Positions 32,779 through 41,124 of a stretch of DNA of 64,000 nucleotides are shown one piece after another. The notes under the pieces were generated by a model. It did no database searches. It worked only from the letters and a program-made list of their open reading frames with translations, and had not been told where the DNA came from. Every line of letters starts with the position of its first letter. Position 1 is the stretch's first letter. The DNA is from UBA7672 sp965229115 (lineage in GTDB: Bacteria; Pseudomonadota; Alphaproteobacteria; Caulobacterales; Hyphomonadaceae): the NCBI GenBank assembly GCA_965229115.1, contig CBDDIR010000003.1, positions 2,294,001 to 2,358,000 of the forward strand, in the 5' to 3' direction. A program made the translations under genes and the position numbers.

Positions 32779-32916
32779 CGCGCCACGCGCACCGCCCTAA
32801 CCTCCAACCGCGTGTCGAGACACCTCACACGCCACGCCTGAGCCAAAGCTCAGGCCACAACCCAAACCTCCCCAACTCGCCACAAGCGAGACCGCACGCG
32901 CGCGCCCGAAAACACA

Positions 32917-32942
32917 AAAGGCGCACCTTGCGGTGCGCCCTG
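32917..32942 (-). terminator. Intrinsic terminator of popZ
   Basis: On the minus strand GGCGCACC-GCAA-GGTGCGCC (plus-strand 32920-32939) is followed by TTTTGTGTTTT. It lies 71 bases after the popZ stop. Confidence 0.85.
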
Positions 32943-33012
32943 TGTTTGCAACTCTTCTGATCAGTCCGTAGTCCGTTTGATGCCGCGCCAACCCGCGGCC
33001 GGTTCCGTGTCT

Positions 33013-33630
33013 CTAACGCGCGAGACGGCGGATGCGATCGATCTCCTTCGCAACTTCGGCTTCGACGAGTTGCGGAAGGTTGGCGTCGAGCCATTCCTTC
33101 AGCATCGGCTTCAGCAGTTCACGAACAACGTCATCGAGCGTGCCGGTCGAAGACACCAGCATCGAACCCATGAGCTTGCCGAGAGCGCCAGCCGCTTGGT
33201 GGGCAGCCGGGGCGCTCGTCAGTGTTTCGGACGGCGCAGCAACCGGAGCCGGCGGCGGCTCATAGGCGCGCGGAGCCGGCGCAGGCGCAGCAGCAACCGG
33301 AGCGGGACGCGGCGCAGGTTCCGGAATCGGAGCCGGCTCGTCCTCGACGATCATCAGATCTTCTTCGATCGAACGCGCAGGCGGCGTGAATTCTTGCGGC
33401 TCGTCATAAAGCGGAGCCATCGCCGCTTTCGGCATGGGCTCAGGCTTGGGAGCGGGAGCAGCAGCCTGCGGCGGCGGAGCCTTCACTTCGGCAACAGGCG
33501 CCGGAGGCGGCTGGAGGTCGAGCACGTCGCCGCCGGCTTCGGCAGGCTTGTCTTCTTCAGAGATGATCCGGCGGATGGAGGCGAGAATCTCCTCCATCGT
33601 CGGCTCACGCTGAGCTTGTTCCGCAGACAT
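33013..33630 (-). CDS. popZ: Polar organising protein PopZ (DUF2497)
   Basis: A 205-residue protein with the three-part PopZ layout. The N-terminal helix EPTMEEILASIRRIISEE is the partner-binding region, residues 35-140 are a Pro/Ala-rich acidic disordered segment, and the C-terminal oligomerisation domain contains TLDDVVRELLKPMLKEWLDANLPQLVEAEVAKEIDR. In Caulobacter, PopZ forms a polar hub that anchors ParB/centromere and recruits signalling proteins. The TolC-family gene lies directly upstream, as in other alphaproteobacteria. A strong terminator closes the gene. Confidence 0.94.
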   Translation of the reverse strand: MSAEQAQREPTMEEILASIRRIISEEDKPAEAGGDVLDLQPPPAPVAEVKAPPPQAAAPAPKPEPMPKAAMAPLYDEPQEFTPPARSIEEDLMIVEDEPAPIPEPAPRPAPVAAAPAPAPRAYEPPPAPVAAPSETLTSAPAAHQAAGALGKLMGSMLVSSTGTLDDVVRELLKPMLKEWLDANLPQLVEAEVAKEIDRIRRLAR

Positions 33631-33751
33631 CGCCGTCCTCGTTTCAATTCGATCGGGCGAACGGGAAACACGATTCCCACCACCCCACGATTAAGGAATA
33701 GACAGGCCTATGGTGTGAAATTCGTTAACAACGATTTCCGCTTGGAAAGCG

Positions 33752-35053
33752 CTACTTGGCGATCGTTTCCGGCCGCAGGCGGCCCATCGCCGCAAGCAGT
33801 TCATGAATCGCAATGTAGGCCCGGCGTTCAGCATCAACCTGCCCGAGTCGCGCGTTCAGAAGCTCCCGCTCCTGATCCAGCACGTCGAGCGTGATGCGCG
33901 TGCCTACAGCAAGCTCCTGCATCGCGCCTTCCAGCGCCACCTCAGCCGCCGACACCCGGCTCGCCGAAGCCGTGATGGCCTCCCGCGCCGCAATCACCTG
34001 ATGCCACGCCGTCGTCGTCTGCTGGGTGACCTGCCGTTCAACGGCCATGCGCTGATAACGCGCGCGATCCGCATCCAGCTGCGCGCTGCGGGTCTTGGAC
34101 TGAAGCAACCCGCTCGAGAACAGCGGCCATTTGAACTCGGCCACCAGCCCCACATTCGTATCCTGGAAGCTGTCGCTGTAGCGCGTATCCGTCAGCCCGG
34201 CATTGCCCACGAGATCAAAGTGCGGCGCAAGCTGTCCACGCGCGACATCCACCGAACGCTCGCCCTGCTTCTCGTCGGCCTGCGCCGCCAGCAGCTGCGG
34301 GTTGCCGCTGCGGGCCATCCCGATCGCTTCTTCCAGCGTGCCCGGCAGCTGCGGCGCCGGCGGCGGCTCAGCCAGCTGGATCGGCGGACGGCCCACAATC
34401 TGCTCATAGATCGCACGCGCCCGCGCAAGGTTCGCTCGCGCCGTCGCAACGTCCGACTCGGAAGCCGCAGCCTGCGCCTGAGCCTGCGAAACGTCGGTGC
34501 GGGTCACCTCGCCAACATTGAAGCGATCCGTCGCAGCCCGCACCTGCTCGCGCAGCGAAGCCACGTTGGTGTCGCGGATTTCCAGTTCGCGCTCGGCGCG
34601 TCGCACGTCCATAAATGCCGTCACCACCGACAGGATGGTATCCTGCTCGGCATTGATCAGCCGCGCCTGCGAAGCATCAACGCCCGCCCGCGCCAGATCC
34701 GCCTGCGCTGTCAGCGAGCCGCCCGACCACAGCGACTGGCGGGCTTCAAGCCCCACCTGCGCCCTCTGGTTGCCGCCGCTTTCCGGGAAGTTGCCCGCCG
34801 GGGTTGCGAACTGTCGGCCGACTTCGTTCTGGCCAACGCCATAGCTGCCCGCGAGGCTCACCTGCGGCGCCATCTGCGCCCGCGCTTGCGTCAGGTTCTC
34901 ATCCGCCACGCCGCGCACCTTGCGCTGGGCCATCAGCGTCGGGTTGTTCGCGATCGCGGAGTCGACCGCATCCGCCAGCGTATCGCGGCTGGCCTGCGCC
35001 AGGGCCGGCGTCGAAACCGACGCCATCAGCATCACGGCTGCAAGAATTCTCAT
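33752..35053 (-). CDS. tolC: TolC-family outer membrane efflux protein
   Basis: A 433-residue outer-membrane channel with a cleavable signal (MRILAAVMLMASVSTPALAQ) and two structural repeats of TolC: long helices such as ENLTQARAQMAPQVSLAGSYGVGQNEVG and LPGTLEEAIGMARSGNPQLLAAQADEKQGERSVDVARG. These form a trimeric exit duct for type I secretion or RND pumps. It sits between pcm and popZ, an arrangement known in the order; in Caulobacter the equivalent gene serves S-layer or drug export. No adjacent inner-membrane pump is present. Confidence 0.9.
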   Translation of the reverse strand: MRILAAVMLMASVSTPALAQASRDTLADAVDSAIANNPTLMAQRKVRGVADENLTQARAQMAPQVSLAGSYGVGQNEVGRQFATPAGNFPESGGNQRAQVGLEARQSLWSGGSLTAQADLARAGVDASQARLINAEQDTILSVVTAFMDVRRAERELEIRDTNVASLREQVRAATDRFNVGEVTRTDVSQAQAQAAASESDVATARANLARARAIYEQIVGRPPIQLAEPPPAPQLPGTLEEAIGMARSGNPQLLAAQADEKQGERSVDVARGQLAPHFDLVGNAGLTDTRYSDSFQDTNVGLVAEFKWPLFSSGLLQSKTRSAQLDADRARYQRMAVERQVTQQTTTAWHQVIAAREAITASASRVSAAEVALEGAMQELAVGTRITLDVLDQERELLNARLGQVDAERRAYIAIHELLAAMGRLRPETIAK

Positions 35054-35178
35054 GACCGACTCCTTCGAGCCGCCAACGCCTTATCAAGGGCATTGGCGAA
35101 CACCTGCGTTGTCCTGCTTCGTTGGTTCGGGACCAAGCGGCAGCGCGCGGAGGCTGACCGCGAAGACCCTAATTCACC

Positions 35179-35814
35179 CTAAAGACGAAATTCGGCAGAT
35201 TTTTCAAAGCCGGGCAGCAGGGGGATAGCCGTATCGAACGGCGTCAGCCAGGCCGTCTTGCCGCCAGAACGGGTATAAAGCCTTGCCCGGCGCACGCCGC
35301 CTTCGGCCACAGCGACCGCCAGACGACCGCCTTCAGCCAGCTGATCCAGCCACGCCTGCGGCACTTCTTCCACCGCGCCGTTGACGAAGATCACGTCGAA
35401 AGAACCTTTCGCCGCAACACCAGCTTTCAGCGAACCGGCGACAACCTCAACGCCCGGCACGTTCTGGCGAACAGCCGCCGCCGCAGCTTCATCCTGCTCC
35501 AGCGCCACAACGCTCGCGGCCAGCTTGGAAATCACGGCTGCGGAATAGCCAGTACCCGGCGCAATATCGAGAACGCGGTCGGTTTCGCGAATGGCGCAGC
35601 TGTTGAGCAGCTTGGAAAAGTCCCGCGCAGCCAGCAGCCAGCGGCCCGGGCCGGTGTCGACCATGATGTCGGCATAGGCCGAAGCAATGCGGGCGGCGGG
35701 CACGAAAGTTTCGCGCGGAACAGCAGCCATTGCAGAGATCAGCCGCCGGTCGGTCACGTCGTTAGGACGGACCTGGCTGTCGATCATCGCGGTGCGAGCG
35801 GCTTCAAGATCCAC
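35179..35814 (-). CDS. pcm: Protein-L-isoaspartate O-methyltransferase
   Basis: A 211-residue SAM-dependent methyltransferase. The Pcm-type N-terminus MIDSQVRPNDVTDRRLISAMAAVPRETFVP is present, the SAM motif is VLDIAPGTGYSAAVISKLA, and motif II is VIFVNGAVEEVPQAW. Like many alphaproteobacterial versions it is close to the Rv-type short form; the catalytic Asp/Glu region DIMVDTGPGRWLLAARDFSKLL differs from the E. coli enzyme. It repairs isoaspartyl damage in ageing proteins. A 125-base gap separates it from tolC. Confidence 0.88.
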   Translation of the reverse strand: MDLEAARTAMIDSQVRPNDVTDRRLISAMAAVPRETFVPAARIASAYADIMVDTGPGRWLLAARDFSKLLNSCAIRETDRVLDIAPGTGYSAAVISKLAASVVALEQDEAAAAAVRQNVPGVEVVAGSLKAGVAAKGSFDVIFVNGAVEEVPQAWLDQLAEGGRLAVAVAEGGVRRARLYTRSGGKTAWLTPFDTAIPLLPGFEKSAEFRL

Positions 35815-35959
35815 GAATAGCCCCTATTTTATTGCACAGACTTCCCAATGATTCCCGGGGTCTTGTGCGCCCGGGGCTCTTAGCATACGCACCACCCGGC
35901 GCAACGCGCCCAAACTACCCACTAAACGGCCGTCGCTCCGCCAGCGCCGGTTCCGGAGA

Positions 35960-36033
35960 GGCCTCGTGGCGGAGTGGTGACGCAGAGGACTGCAAATCCT
36001 TGCACCCCGGTTCGATTCCGGGCGAGGCCTCCA
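35960..36033 (+). tRNA. tRNA-Cys(GCA)
   Basis: Acceptor stem GGCCTCG (35960-35966) pairs with CGAGGCC (36023-36029), discriminator T, encoded CCA 36031-36033. The anticodon loop CTGCAAA gives GCA, and the T-arm GGTTCGATTCC is standard. Confidence 0.96.
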
Positions 36034-36163
36034 ACTTCGAGAATTCCCAACACAATCCGCAAAATTTGAGCGATCCGGTTAGCGTTAACTTCTCGTTTAC
36101 CGACGCGGAGCATGTTGGGCCTGTCTTCCCTTGAAGACACCCCACCATCACCCAAACGCCTTT

Positions 36164-36192
36164 GCGGGAGCCTCTGGCTCCCGCCTTCTCTT
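36164..36192 (+). terminator. Hairpin terminator downstream of tRNA-Cys
   Basis: Perfect nine-base stem GCGGGAGCC-TCT-GGCTCCCGC followed by CTTCTCTTTT. Confidence 0.85.
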
Positions 36193-36318
36193 TTGCGTTG
36201 GGTTTCCAGGGCTTTTGGTGTGAGTTGTTCCCAGGATCGCAGAATTCCGGTCGCGAAATAGCGGCAGCGCTATTGAACCTCCCAGAGTCGGCGGCTATAC
36301 CCCCGCCTCCAACCGTGC

Positions 36319-36394
36319 TCCCTGATAGCTCAGTTGGTAGAGCATTCGACTGTTAATCGAATGGTCGCTGGTTCGAGTCCAGCTCAGGGAGCCA
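36319..36394 (+). tRNA. tRNA-Asn(GTT)
   Basis: Acceptor stem TCCCTGA (36319-36325) with TCAGGGA (36384-36390), discriminator G, encoded CCA 36392-36394. Anticodon loop CTGTTAA gives GTT; T-arm GGTTCGAGTCC. The accessory HipA/HIRAN genes begin 19 bases beyond, so the 3' end may be an integration point. Confidence 0.97.
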
Positions 36395-36412
36395 GTTCGC
36401 TTTTTCCCGATT

Positions 36413-37426
36413 TTGCCGGTCGTCAGCGCTAGTGATGCCACTTGCGCTACCCAAGGTTTTCGCAAGCAAATCAAACGGCTCCTTGAAGTCAGCGCGCAAT
36501 TCACCGTTCGCCCAAGTGAGGTTCGAACACGCGAGATTCCGGTTGTCCTCGACGAGCAGTTGATGGGCTCGCGCGTCAAGAAGAACGTTGTCGATCCGGC
36601 AACCAACCAGCTCTACGTCTTCAAGAAGCCGGCCAAGGATCGCGAAGCGCAGATCTGGTCGGAATTGCTGGCCTCCTACATTGCCGGCGATCTGCTGGGC
36701 TGGCCGGTCCAGCACGTCTCCATCGCCCGCATGAATGGCGAGTACGGCAATCTCATGCGCCACGTCTTCAATCCCGGCGAGGAGTTCGTCGAAGGGTTCC
36801 GTTACTGTGCGCAGAAGGATACCGACTACGACATCAAGGTCGGCACCCATCACACGCTGCCGCTGCTGATGTCGCTTGTCGGGCCGGACGGTGTCCTCGA
36901 CGTGCCGGCGAATGACTACAGGGCTTTCTGGGCCCAGACGCTCGCGTTCGACGCGCTGATCTCCAACACTGACCGGCATGCCGAGAACTGGGCCGTGATC
37001 AAGAGCGGCGGCGTCCAGCGCATGGCGCCGCTCTATGACAATGCGGCCAGCATGGGGTGTGAGTTCGACGCTGCCGGGCTTGCCAAGTGGTTCAACAACA
37101 AGGGCGTGTTCGACGCGACCAGGCTGAAGCGTTTCATGGACCGCGGCACCCACCATGTGCGGCTGAAGGAACCCGCCAGGAAGGGCAGCAGGTTTGAAGA
37201 CGTGGCGGACGCATTCCTGGCCGCGCACCCCGAGCACCGCGGGGTTTTTCAGATGGTCGAGGCGCTCGATCTTGCGCCGTTGACCGAAATTCTCAATCAA
37301 ATCGAGCAGATAACGGACCTTCCGGCCGCTTATCGGCTTACAAACCCTCGCAGCATATTCATCTCCAAAATCTTGAAATCAGGGCTGGAACGTATTAAGA
37401 ACATTGTTGTTAGGAGCAAGCCGTGA
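36413..37426 (+). CDS. HipA-like serine/threonine kinase
   Basis: A 337-residue protein corresponding to the C-terminal kinase part of HipA. The catalytic loop is SNTDRHAEN (184-192), the metal-binding segment APLYDNAASMG (206-215), and an ATP-site Lys lies in VFKKPAK. HipA toxins phosphorylate aminoacyl-tRNA synthetases. The start is unclear: TTG 36413, TTG 36560 and ATG 36563 are in frame; the shared block IPVVLDEQLMGSRVKKN favours an upstream start. Its 5' end lies 19 bases from tRNA-Asn, so truncation by insertion is possible. It overlaps the HIRAN-domain gene by four bases. No HipB-type repressor gene is present. Confidence 0.85.
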   Translation: MPVVSASDATCATQGFRKQIKRLLEVSAQFTVRPSEVRTREIPVVLDEQLMGSRVKKNVVDPATNQLYVFKKPAKDREAQIWSELLASYIAGDLLGWPVQHVSIARMNGEYGNLMRHVFNPGEEFVEGFRYCAQKDTDYDIKVGTHHTLPLLMSLVGPDGVLDVPANDYRAFWAQTLAFDALISNTDRHAENWAVIKSGGVQRMAPLYDNAASMGCEFDAAGLAKWFNNKGVFDATRLKRFMDRGTHHVRLKEPARKGSRFEDVADAFLAAHPEHRGVFQMVEALDLAPLTEILNQIEQITDLPAAYRLTNPRSIFISKILKSGLERIKNIVVRSKP

Positions 37427-38145
37427 TTACGCATCCCATTCAGACGCAGCGCGCGTTGCTGACGTGGCAGTCGCCATTGGACCTGCCCGAGCTTTCGCGG
37501 GAGCGCCGTCCTGTGGGCGAGTTGGTATGTCAGGGCGGCAAGGCCCGGTTTGCCTATCTCAGGGATACGGATGCGTTCCGGAAAGCTCAGGACGAAGGCT
37601 TTGTCGGCTACCCTGGCCTGTCGCTGGACGACTCTGCGCGTTACGACGATGCGCTTGAGATCCTGATGCGCCGGCTGCCACCGCGCGGCCGGGCAGACTT
37701 CGACGATTTCATGCGCACCTTTGGTCTGTCGCCAAAAGCAGAGTTCAGCGATCTGAGCCTTCTGGCCTACACGGGTGCGCGCGTCGCGAGCGACAGCTTC
37801 AGCATATCGGAAACGTTCGACGGTTTTGACCGGCCGTTCGACTTCATCTTCGATGTTGCCGGTTACAGGTATCGTCTGGACAAAGCCGAAGGTCTGCAAT
37901 CGGGCGACTGTGTCCGTCTCGTGGCTGATCCACACAACAAGCATGACTCCGATGCTGTGTGTGTCGTGCGGGACGACGGACGCGATGTTGGTTTCATCAA
38001 CCGGCTGCAGGCGGCACGCGTGCTTCAATGGGTCCAGCAGGATGCCATTGAGGCCAAGGTCTTCCGTTTGAACGGTCGGCCTCAGTACCAGCGCTTGTTT
38101 ATCCTGGCGTCTGTGCATCCAAGGGTGCGAGCTGCTGCCGCTTAG
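37423..38145 (+). CDS. HipA-N-like plus HIRAN domain fusion protein
   Basis: A 240-residue protein. Residues 30-128 resemble the HipA N-terminal subdomain (VGELVCQGGKARFAYLRDTD, YPGLSLDDS, LMRRLPPRG, FMRTFGLSP, SLLAYTGARVASD). Residues 138-232 are a HIRAN domain (FDFIFDVAGYRY, GDCVRLVADPHNKHDSDAVCVVRDDGRDVGFINR), a fold that binds single-stranded DNA ends in HLTF. The start is GTG 37423 in a GTGA overlap with the kinase stop. The gene pair therefore splits a HipA into kinase and N-domain and fuses the latter to a nucleic-acid-sensing module. Regulatory or antitoxin function is inference. Confidence 0.8.
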   Translation: MITHPIQTQRALLTWQSPLDLPELSRERRPVGELVCQGGKARFAYLRDTDAFRKAQDEGFVGYPGLSLDDSARYDDALEILMRRLPPRGRADFDDFMRTFGLSPKAEFSDLSLLAYTGARVASDSFSISETFDGFDRPFDFIFDVAGYRYRLDKAEGLQSGDCVRLVADPHNKHDSDAVCVVRDDGRDVGFINRLQAARVLQWVQQDAIEAKVFRLNGRPQYQRLFILASVHPRVRAAAA

Positions 38146-38307
38146 CACGTCTGACACTTGAACGATTGAACAGCGAGCGCTTCACTTGGCGCTCGCTGTT
38201 TTCGTTTTCCCACCCCACACGCCAAGCCGTGATCTCGAAGACCTGGGTGGTCGCACTATGGGGATGCTGGGGACAACCCAAAAATACCCGCTTCCCACAA
38301 TTCAAAT

Positions 38308-38322
38308 GTTCGCTATTTGTTC
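38308..38322 (+). promoter_or_regulatory. Alphaproteobacterial LexA (SOS) box
   Basis: GTTCGCTATTTGTTC, an exact GTTC-N7-GTTC match to the known Caulobacter/rhizobial LexA site. It ends five bases before the umuD ATG, leaving no room for a Shine-Dalgarno, so the transcript is probably leaderless and the box covers the -10 region. Confidence 0.9.
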
Positions 38323-38327
38323 TTGCC

Positions 38328-38696
38328 ATGGCTGGCTATCGCGGCGATAACACAACCGGCTTTCAATCGCCGGCGCAGGACTACATCGAGGGCGTCGTCG
38401 ATCTTGCCGCCGTGCTCGATCTGCGCCGCCCCGGCCGCTATCCCGTGCGTGTCAAAGGACAGGCGCTGGAGGATCGCGGCATCCGCGATGGCGACATTCT
38501 GGTCACCGATGCGACGACTGAACCACGACCCGGGGTCGTGTGCGTCGCGATGATCGGCGGCGATGTGATCCTTGCAACGCTCAGCCGCCGCAAAGGCGAC
38601 TGGATGCTCGTGCTCTCGTCAGGCAGCGCAGTTCCGATCACGGAAGACGTCGAAGTTTGGGCCGTGGTGCACGCGCTCGTGCGGACCGAGCTCTAG
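38328..38696 (+). CDS. umuD: UmuD'-like protein lacking the autocleavage arm and catalytic dyad
   Basis: A 122-residue UmuD-fold protein. Only ten residues precede GFQSPAQDYIEG, the segment with which mature UmuD' begins, so the cleavable arm is absent. The catalytic Ser of SGDSM is replaced: VKGQALEDRGIRDGD has Ala 46. The catalytic Lys (FTVKKL in E. coli) is Ala 83 (VILATL). It cannot self-cleave, and would act directly as the UmuD' subunit of DNA polymerase V. It is first in an operon with umuC 34 bases downstream, under an SOS box. Naturally shortened UmuD' proteins are known on some plasmids; loss of both dyad residues is notable. Confidence 0.85.
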   Translation: MAGYRGDNTTGFQSPAQDYIEGVVDLAAVLDLRRPGRYPVRVKGQALEDRGIRDGDILVTDATTEPRPGVVCVAMIGGDVILATLSRRKGDWMLVLSSGSAVPITEDVEVWAVVHALVRTEL

Positions 38697-38730
38697 ATGC
38701 TCGTGTTCATCTTATGCGCGCGGTGATCCC

Positions 38731-39981
38731 ATGTTCGCCTTGATCGATGGGAATTCCTTCTACTGCTCGTGCGAGCGGGCATTCGATCCCACGCTCCGCG
38801 GCAAGCCTGTCGTCGTTCTCTCCAACAATGATGGCTGCATCATCGCCCGCACGCAGGAGGCGAAGGACCTTGGCCTCAAGATGGGCGAGCCCTGGCACAT
38901 CGCCTCGAAGCGCAAGGGCCTTGAGAGCGTTGTCTGGATGTCGTCCAACTACACGCTCTATGGCGACATGAGCCGGCGCATGTACGAGCTTCTCGTCGAG
39001 AAGGCCCCCGCCGTCGAGCCTTACTCGATCGACGAGATGTTCATGGACTTCACGGGCATTCCCGACATGCCCGCCCTCGCCGCCGACATGCGCACCTATG
39101 TGCGCCGCGTCGCCAAGATCCCGACCTGTGTCGGCATCGGCCCCACCAAGACGATTGCCAAGCTCGCCAACAAGGTCGCCAAGTCCTATCGCGCTGGAAC
39201 AGGCATCTGCGATCTATCCACCCCGACCGCCCGCGATGCCGCCTACACCACAATTGACATCTCCGACGTCTGGGGCATCGGTCCTGCCTCGCAGGCCAAG
39301 CTCAGGAAGCGTGGCGTCATGACGGTTGCGGACTTCCTCCTCATCCCCAGGGAGGAAGTCCGCGGCCTCATGACGGTTGTTGGCGCCCGCACGCATGCTG
39401 AACTGAACGGCATCAGCTGCATCGGATTTTCCGATACGCCTGCGACCCGCAAGAGCCTGGCCGTCACGCGCAGCTTCGGTCAGGCCGTGACCACCTGGCG
39501 CGAGATGGAACAGGCGATCGCGTCCTACGCCACCCGGGCGGCGGAGAAGCTGCGGAGCCACGGTCTCATGGCGACCGCCATGCAGGTTTTCATGCGGACC
39601 AACGAATTCAACAAGGATCCGAAATACGCGAACCAATCGACCTTCGGTATTGAGCCAACGATGGACACGCTCGCGCTGATCAAGGATGCCCTTCGCGCTG
39701 GCCGACAGCTGTGGCGCCCGGGCTATCGCTATGCCAAGGCCGGCGTCGTCCTCATCGACCTGCAGACGATCGACGACACGCCTCTTATCCTCCTGCCGTC
39801 GATCGACCCTGATCGTTCTGCCCGGTTGATGTCAGCCATGGACGCGATCAACCAGCGCTACGGCAAGCGAGCGGTTGTGCCGGGACGGCATGGATTGATG
39901 CAGCGCTGGTCCATGCGACGTCAACGCCTTTCACCCCGCTATACGACCGAGTTCGACGACATCCTCACGGCCAACGCTTGA
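38731..39981 (+). CDS. umuC: DNA polymerase V catalytic subunit UmuC
   Basis: A 416-residue Y-family translesion polymerase. It begins MFALIDGNSFYCSCERAF (first catalytic Asp and steric-gate region) and has YSIDEMFMDF (catalytic Asp-Glu), the helix-hairpin-helix region ISDVWGIGPASQAKL and the UmuC C-terminus RLSPRYTTEFDDIL. With UmuD' it bypasses damaged template bases at the cost of mutation. Length is normal. Start 38731 is family-like; longer upstream frames overlap umuD. SOS control through the shared box is expected. Confidence 0.95.
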   Translation: MFALIDGNSFYCSCERAFDPTLRGKPVVVLSNNDGCIIARTQEAKDLGLKMGEPWHIASKRKGLESVVWMSSNYTLYGDMSRRMYELLVEKAPAVEPYSIDEMFMDFTGIPDMPALAADMRTYVRRVAKIPTCVGIGPTKTIAKLANKVAKSYRAGTGICDLSTPTARDAAYTTIDISDVWGIGPASQAKLRKRGVMTVADFLLIPREEVRGLMTVVGARTHAELNGISCIGFSDTPATRKSLAVTRSFGQAVTTWREMEQAIASYATRAAEKLRSHGLMATAMQVFMRTNEFNKDPKYANQSTFGIEPTMDTLALIKDALRAGRQLWRPGYRYAKAGVVLIDLQTIDDTPLILLPSIDPDRSARLMSAMDAINQRYGKRAVVPGRHGLMQRWSMRRQRLSPRYTTEFDDILTANA

Positions 39982-40075
39982 TGCACAGCAGGTCCCTATG
40001 ACCGACGATTTCGTCGTCGAAGGCTGGCGTCCACAGGGGCTCGCACATAATGTCGGGGCGAGCAGGGAGACGATA

Positions 40076-40396
40076 ATGACGAACACAGGTTCAATCGTTG
40101 CGGCAGTCAAGCTACGCAGCGAACGTCAGATTGTCCGGGCCCTGTGCGCGCACAATGCGACGTCTGCGGCAGCAGCGACAGCGATAGATGTGCACCGGCC
40201 TCTTGGCCAAGCGGCGCTTCGATCGCTCGTTCGCAGCGGGGCCATCAAGCAGGGCGCGGCCTCGACCTATTATCTCGATGAAGACGCCTACCGCCAGATG
40301 CGGCGCAAGCGCGGGAGGCTGATGGCTATTCTGATATTCATCGCGTTCGCCATCGCTGTCGCGGCTTTCGTCTACGCGACAGTCTTCCAGAACTAG
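40076..40396 (+). CDS. Hypothetical protein with winged-helix-like region and one C-terminal membrane helix
   Basis: A 106-residue product. Residues 12-75 resemble a small helix-turn-helix/winged-helix (RQIVRALCAHNATSAAAATAIDVHRPLGQAALRSLVRSGAIK, followed by a Tyr-rich strand). Residues 86-102 are a membrane helix (LMAILIFIAFAIAVAAFVY). A GGGAGA site lies before ATG 40076. Function unknown; it may tether a regulator to the membrane. It lies 94 bases after umuC. Confidence 0.5.
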   Translation: MTNTGSIVAAVKLRSERQIVRALCAHNATSAAAATAIDVHRPLGQAALRSLVRSGAIKQGAASTYYLDEDAYRQMRRKRGRLMAILIFIAFAIAVAAFVYATVFQN

Positions 40397-40586
40397 CGCG
40401 ACGACAGACATTCAAACGAATAGACGCACGCCGATGGATGACATGACGATGGATCATCCATCAGGAGCCTTAGACAGATTCACGGCGACCCGACACCGGA
40501 CGGTACTGCCTTGACACGCGCACGCTCAGCATCGGGCGTCGACGGCCGGGGTTCGCCGTGCGATGACCATTTAAGACAAGACGCTG

Positions 40587-40886
40587 ATGGTCAAACGACT
40601 CCGGCGCGACCGGCATGCGATCAGCGTCCCGTACGTTTACGATTGGTTAGACCCATCCGCCCAACGTGCGGCAATGGATCAAAATGCTGAAAAGATGATC
40701 GTCTACGCTGTCGGAGCGCTGATCACCTTTGTGATCATGGCTATTCCGGCCGGGAGAGGGACGGTCGACGCAAGCTCCGCGCAAGGTGTGGTGCCGGCTT
40801 TCCTTACTGCCATCGTATGGCCGATTGCGATTTTTGTATCGCTGCGGAGACTGATTGGGCAGCTGGGATCAGCGTTCAGAAACTAG
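40587..40886 (+). CDS. Hypothetical small two-helix membrane protein
   Basis: A 99-residue frame with two hydrophobic segments (MIVYAVGALITFVIMAIPAG and VVPAFLTAIVWPIAIFVSL). An internal start at 40674 (MDQNAEKM) is as plausible as 40587. No family is recognised; support is the frame and membrane pattern only. Confidence 0.4.
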   Translation: MVKRLRRDRHAISVPYVYDWLDPSAQRAAMDQNAEKMIVYAVGALITFVIMAIPAGRGTVDASSAQGVVPAFLTAIVWPIAIFVSLRRLIGQLGSAFRN

Positions 40887-41018
40887 AGCGCATGTCCAGG
40901 ACTGCAGCTTCACGTAGCTCGACAGGCGCCGTCGCGGCCTGGTTCACACCATGCCGGCATCCTCGTCCTGCATCCGGACATGCGGCCCGCTGATACGCGG
41001 GTGTTGCCAGCGCCTGGA

Positions 41019-41124
41019 GGGCGCGCACGTGCGCGCCCAAGCCAAGGTCGATCCGCCTCCCCTCCAGGCTTGACGTACTATCACGCCGCAAGCTGGCGCC
41101 AACCGCCATGCCGGGTTGGCGCCA
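41019..41124 (-). terminator. Hairpins downstream of the outer-membrane protein gene
   Basis: TGGCGCCAACC (41094-41104) and GGTTGGCGCCA (41114-41124) form an 11-base stem just past the stop of the minus-strand gene. Farther on, GGGCGCGCACGTGCGCGCCC (41019-41038) is a perfect 20-base palindrome. Neither has a clear T-run, so termination is likely but not certain. Confidence 0.55.

Noticed and set aside
32286..32841. Plus-strand open frame starting after the family C repeat
   Set aside because: It crosses family A and B repeats and has no domain or consistent codon use.
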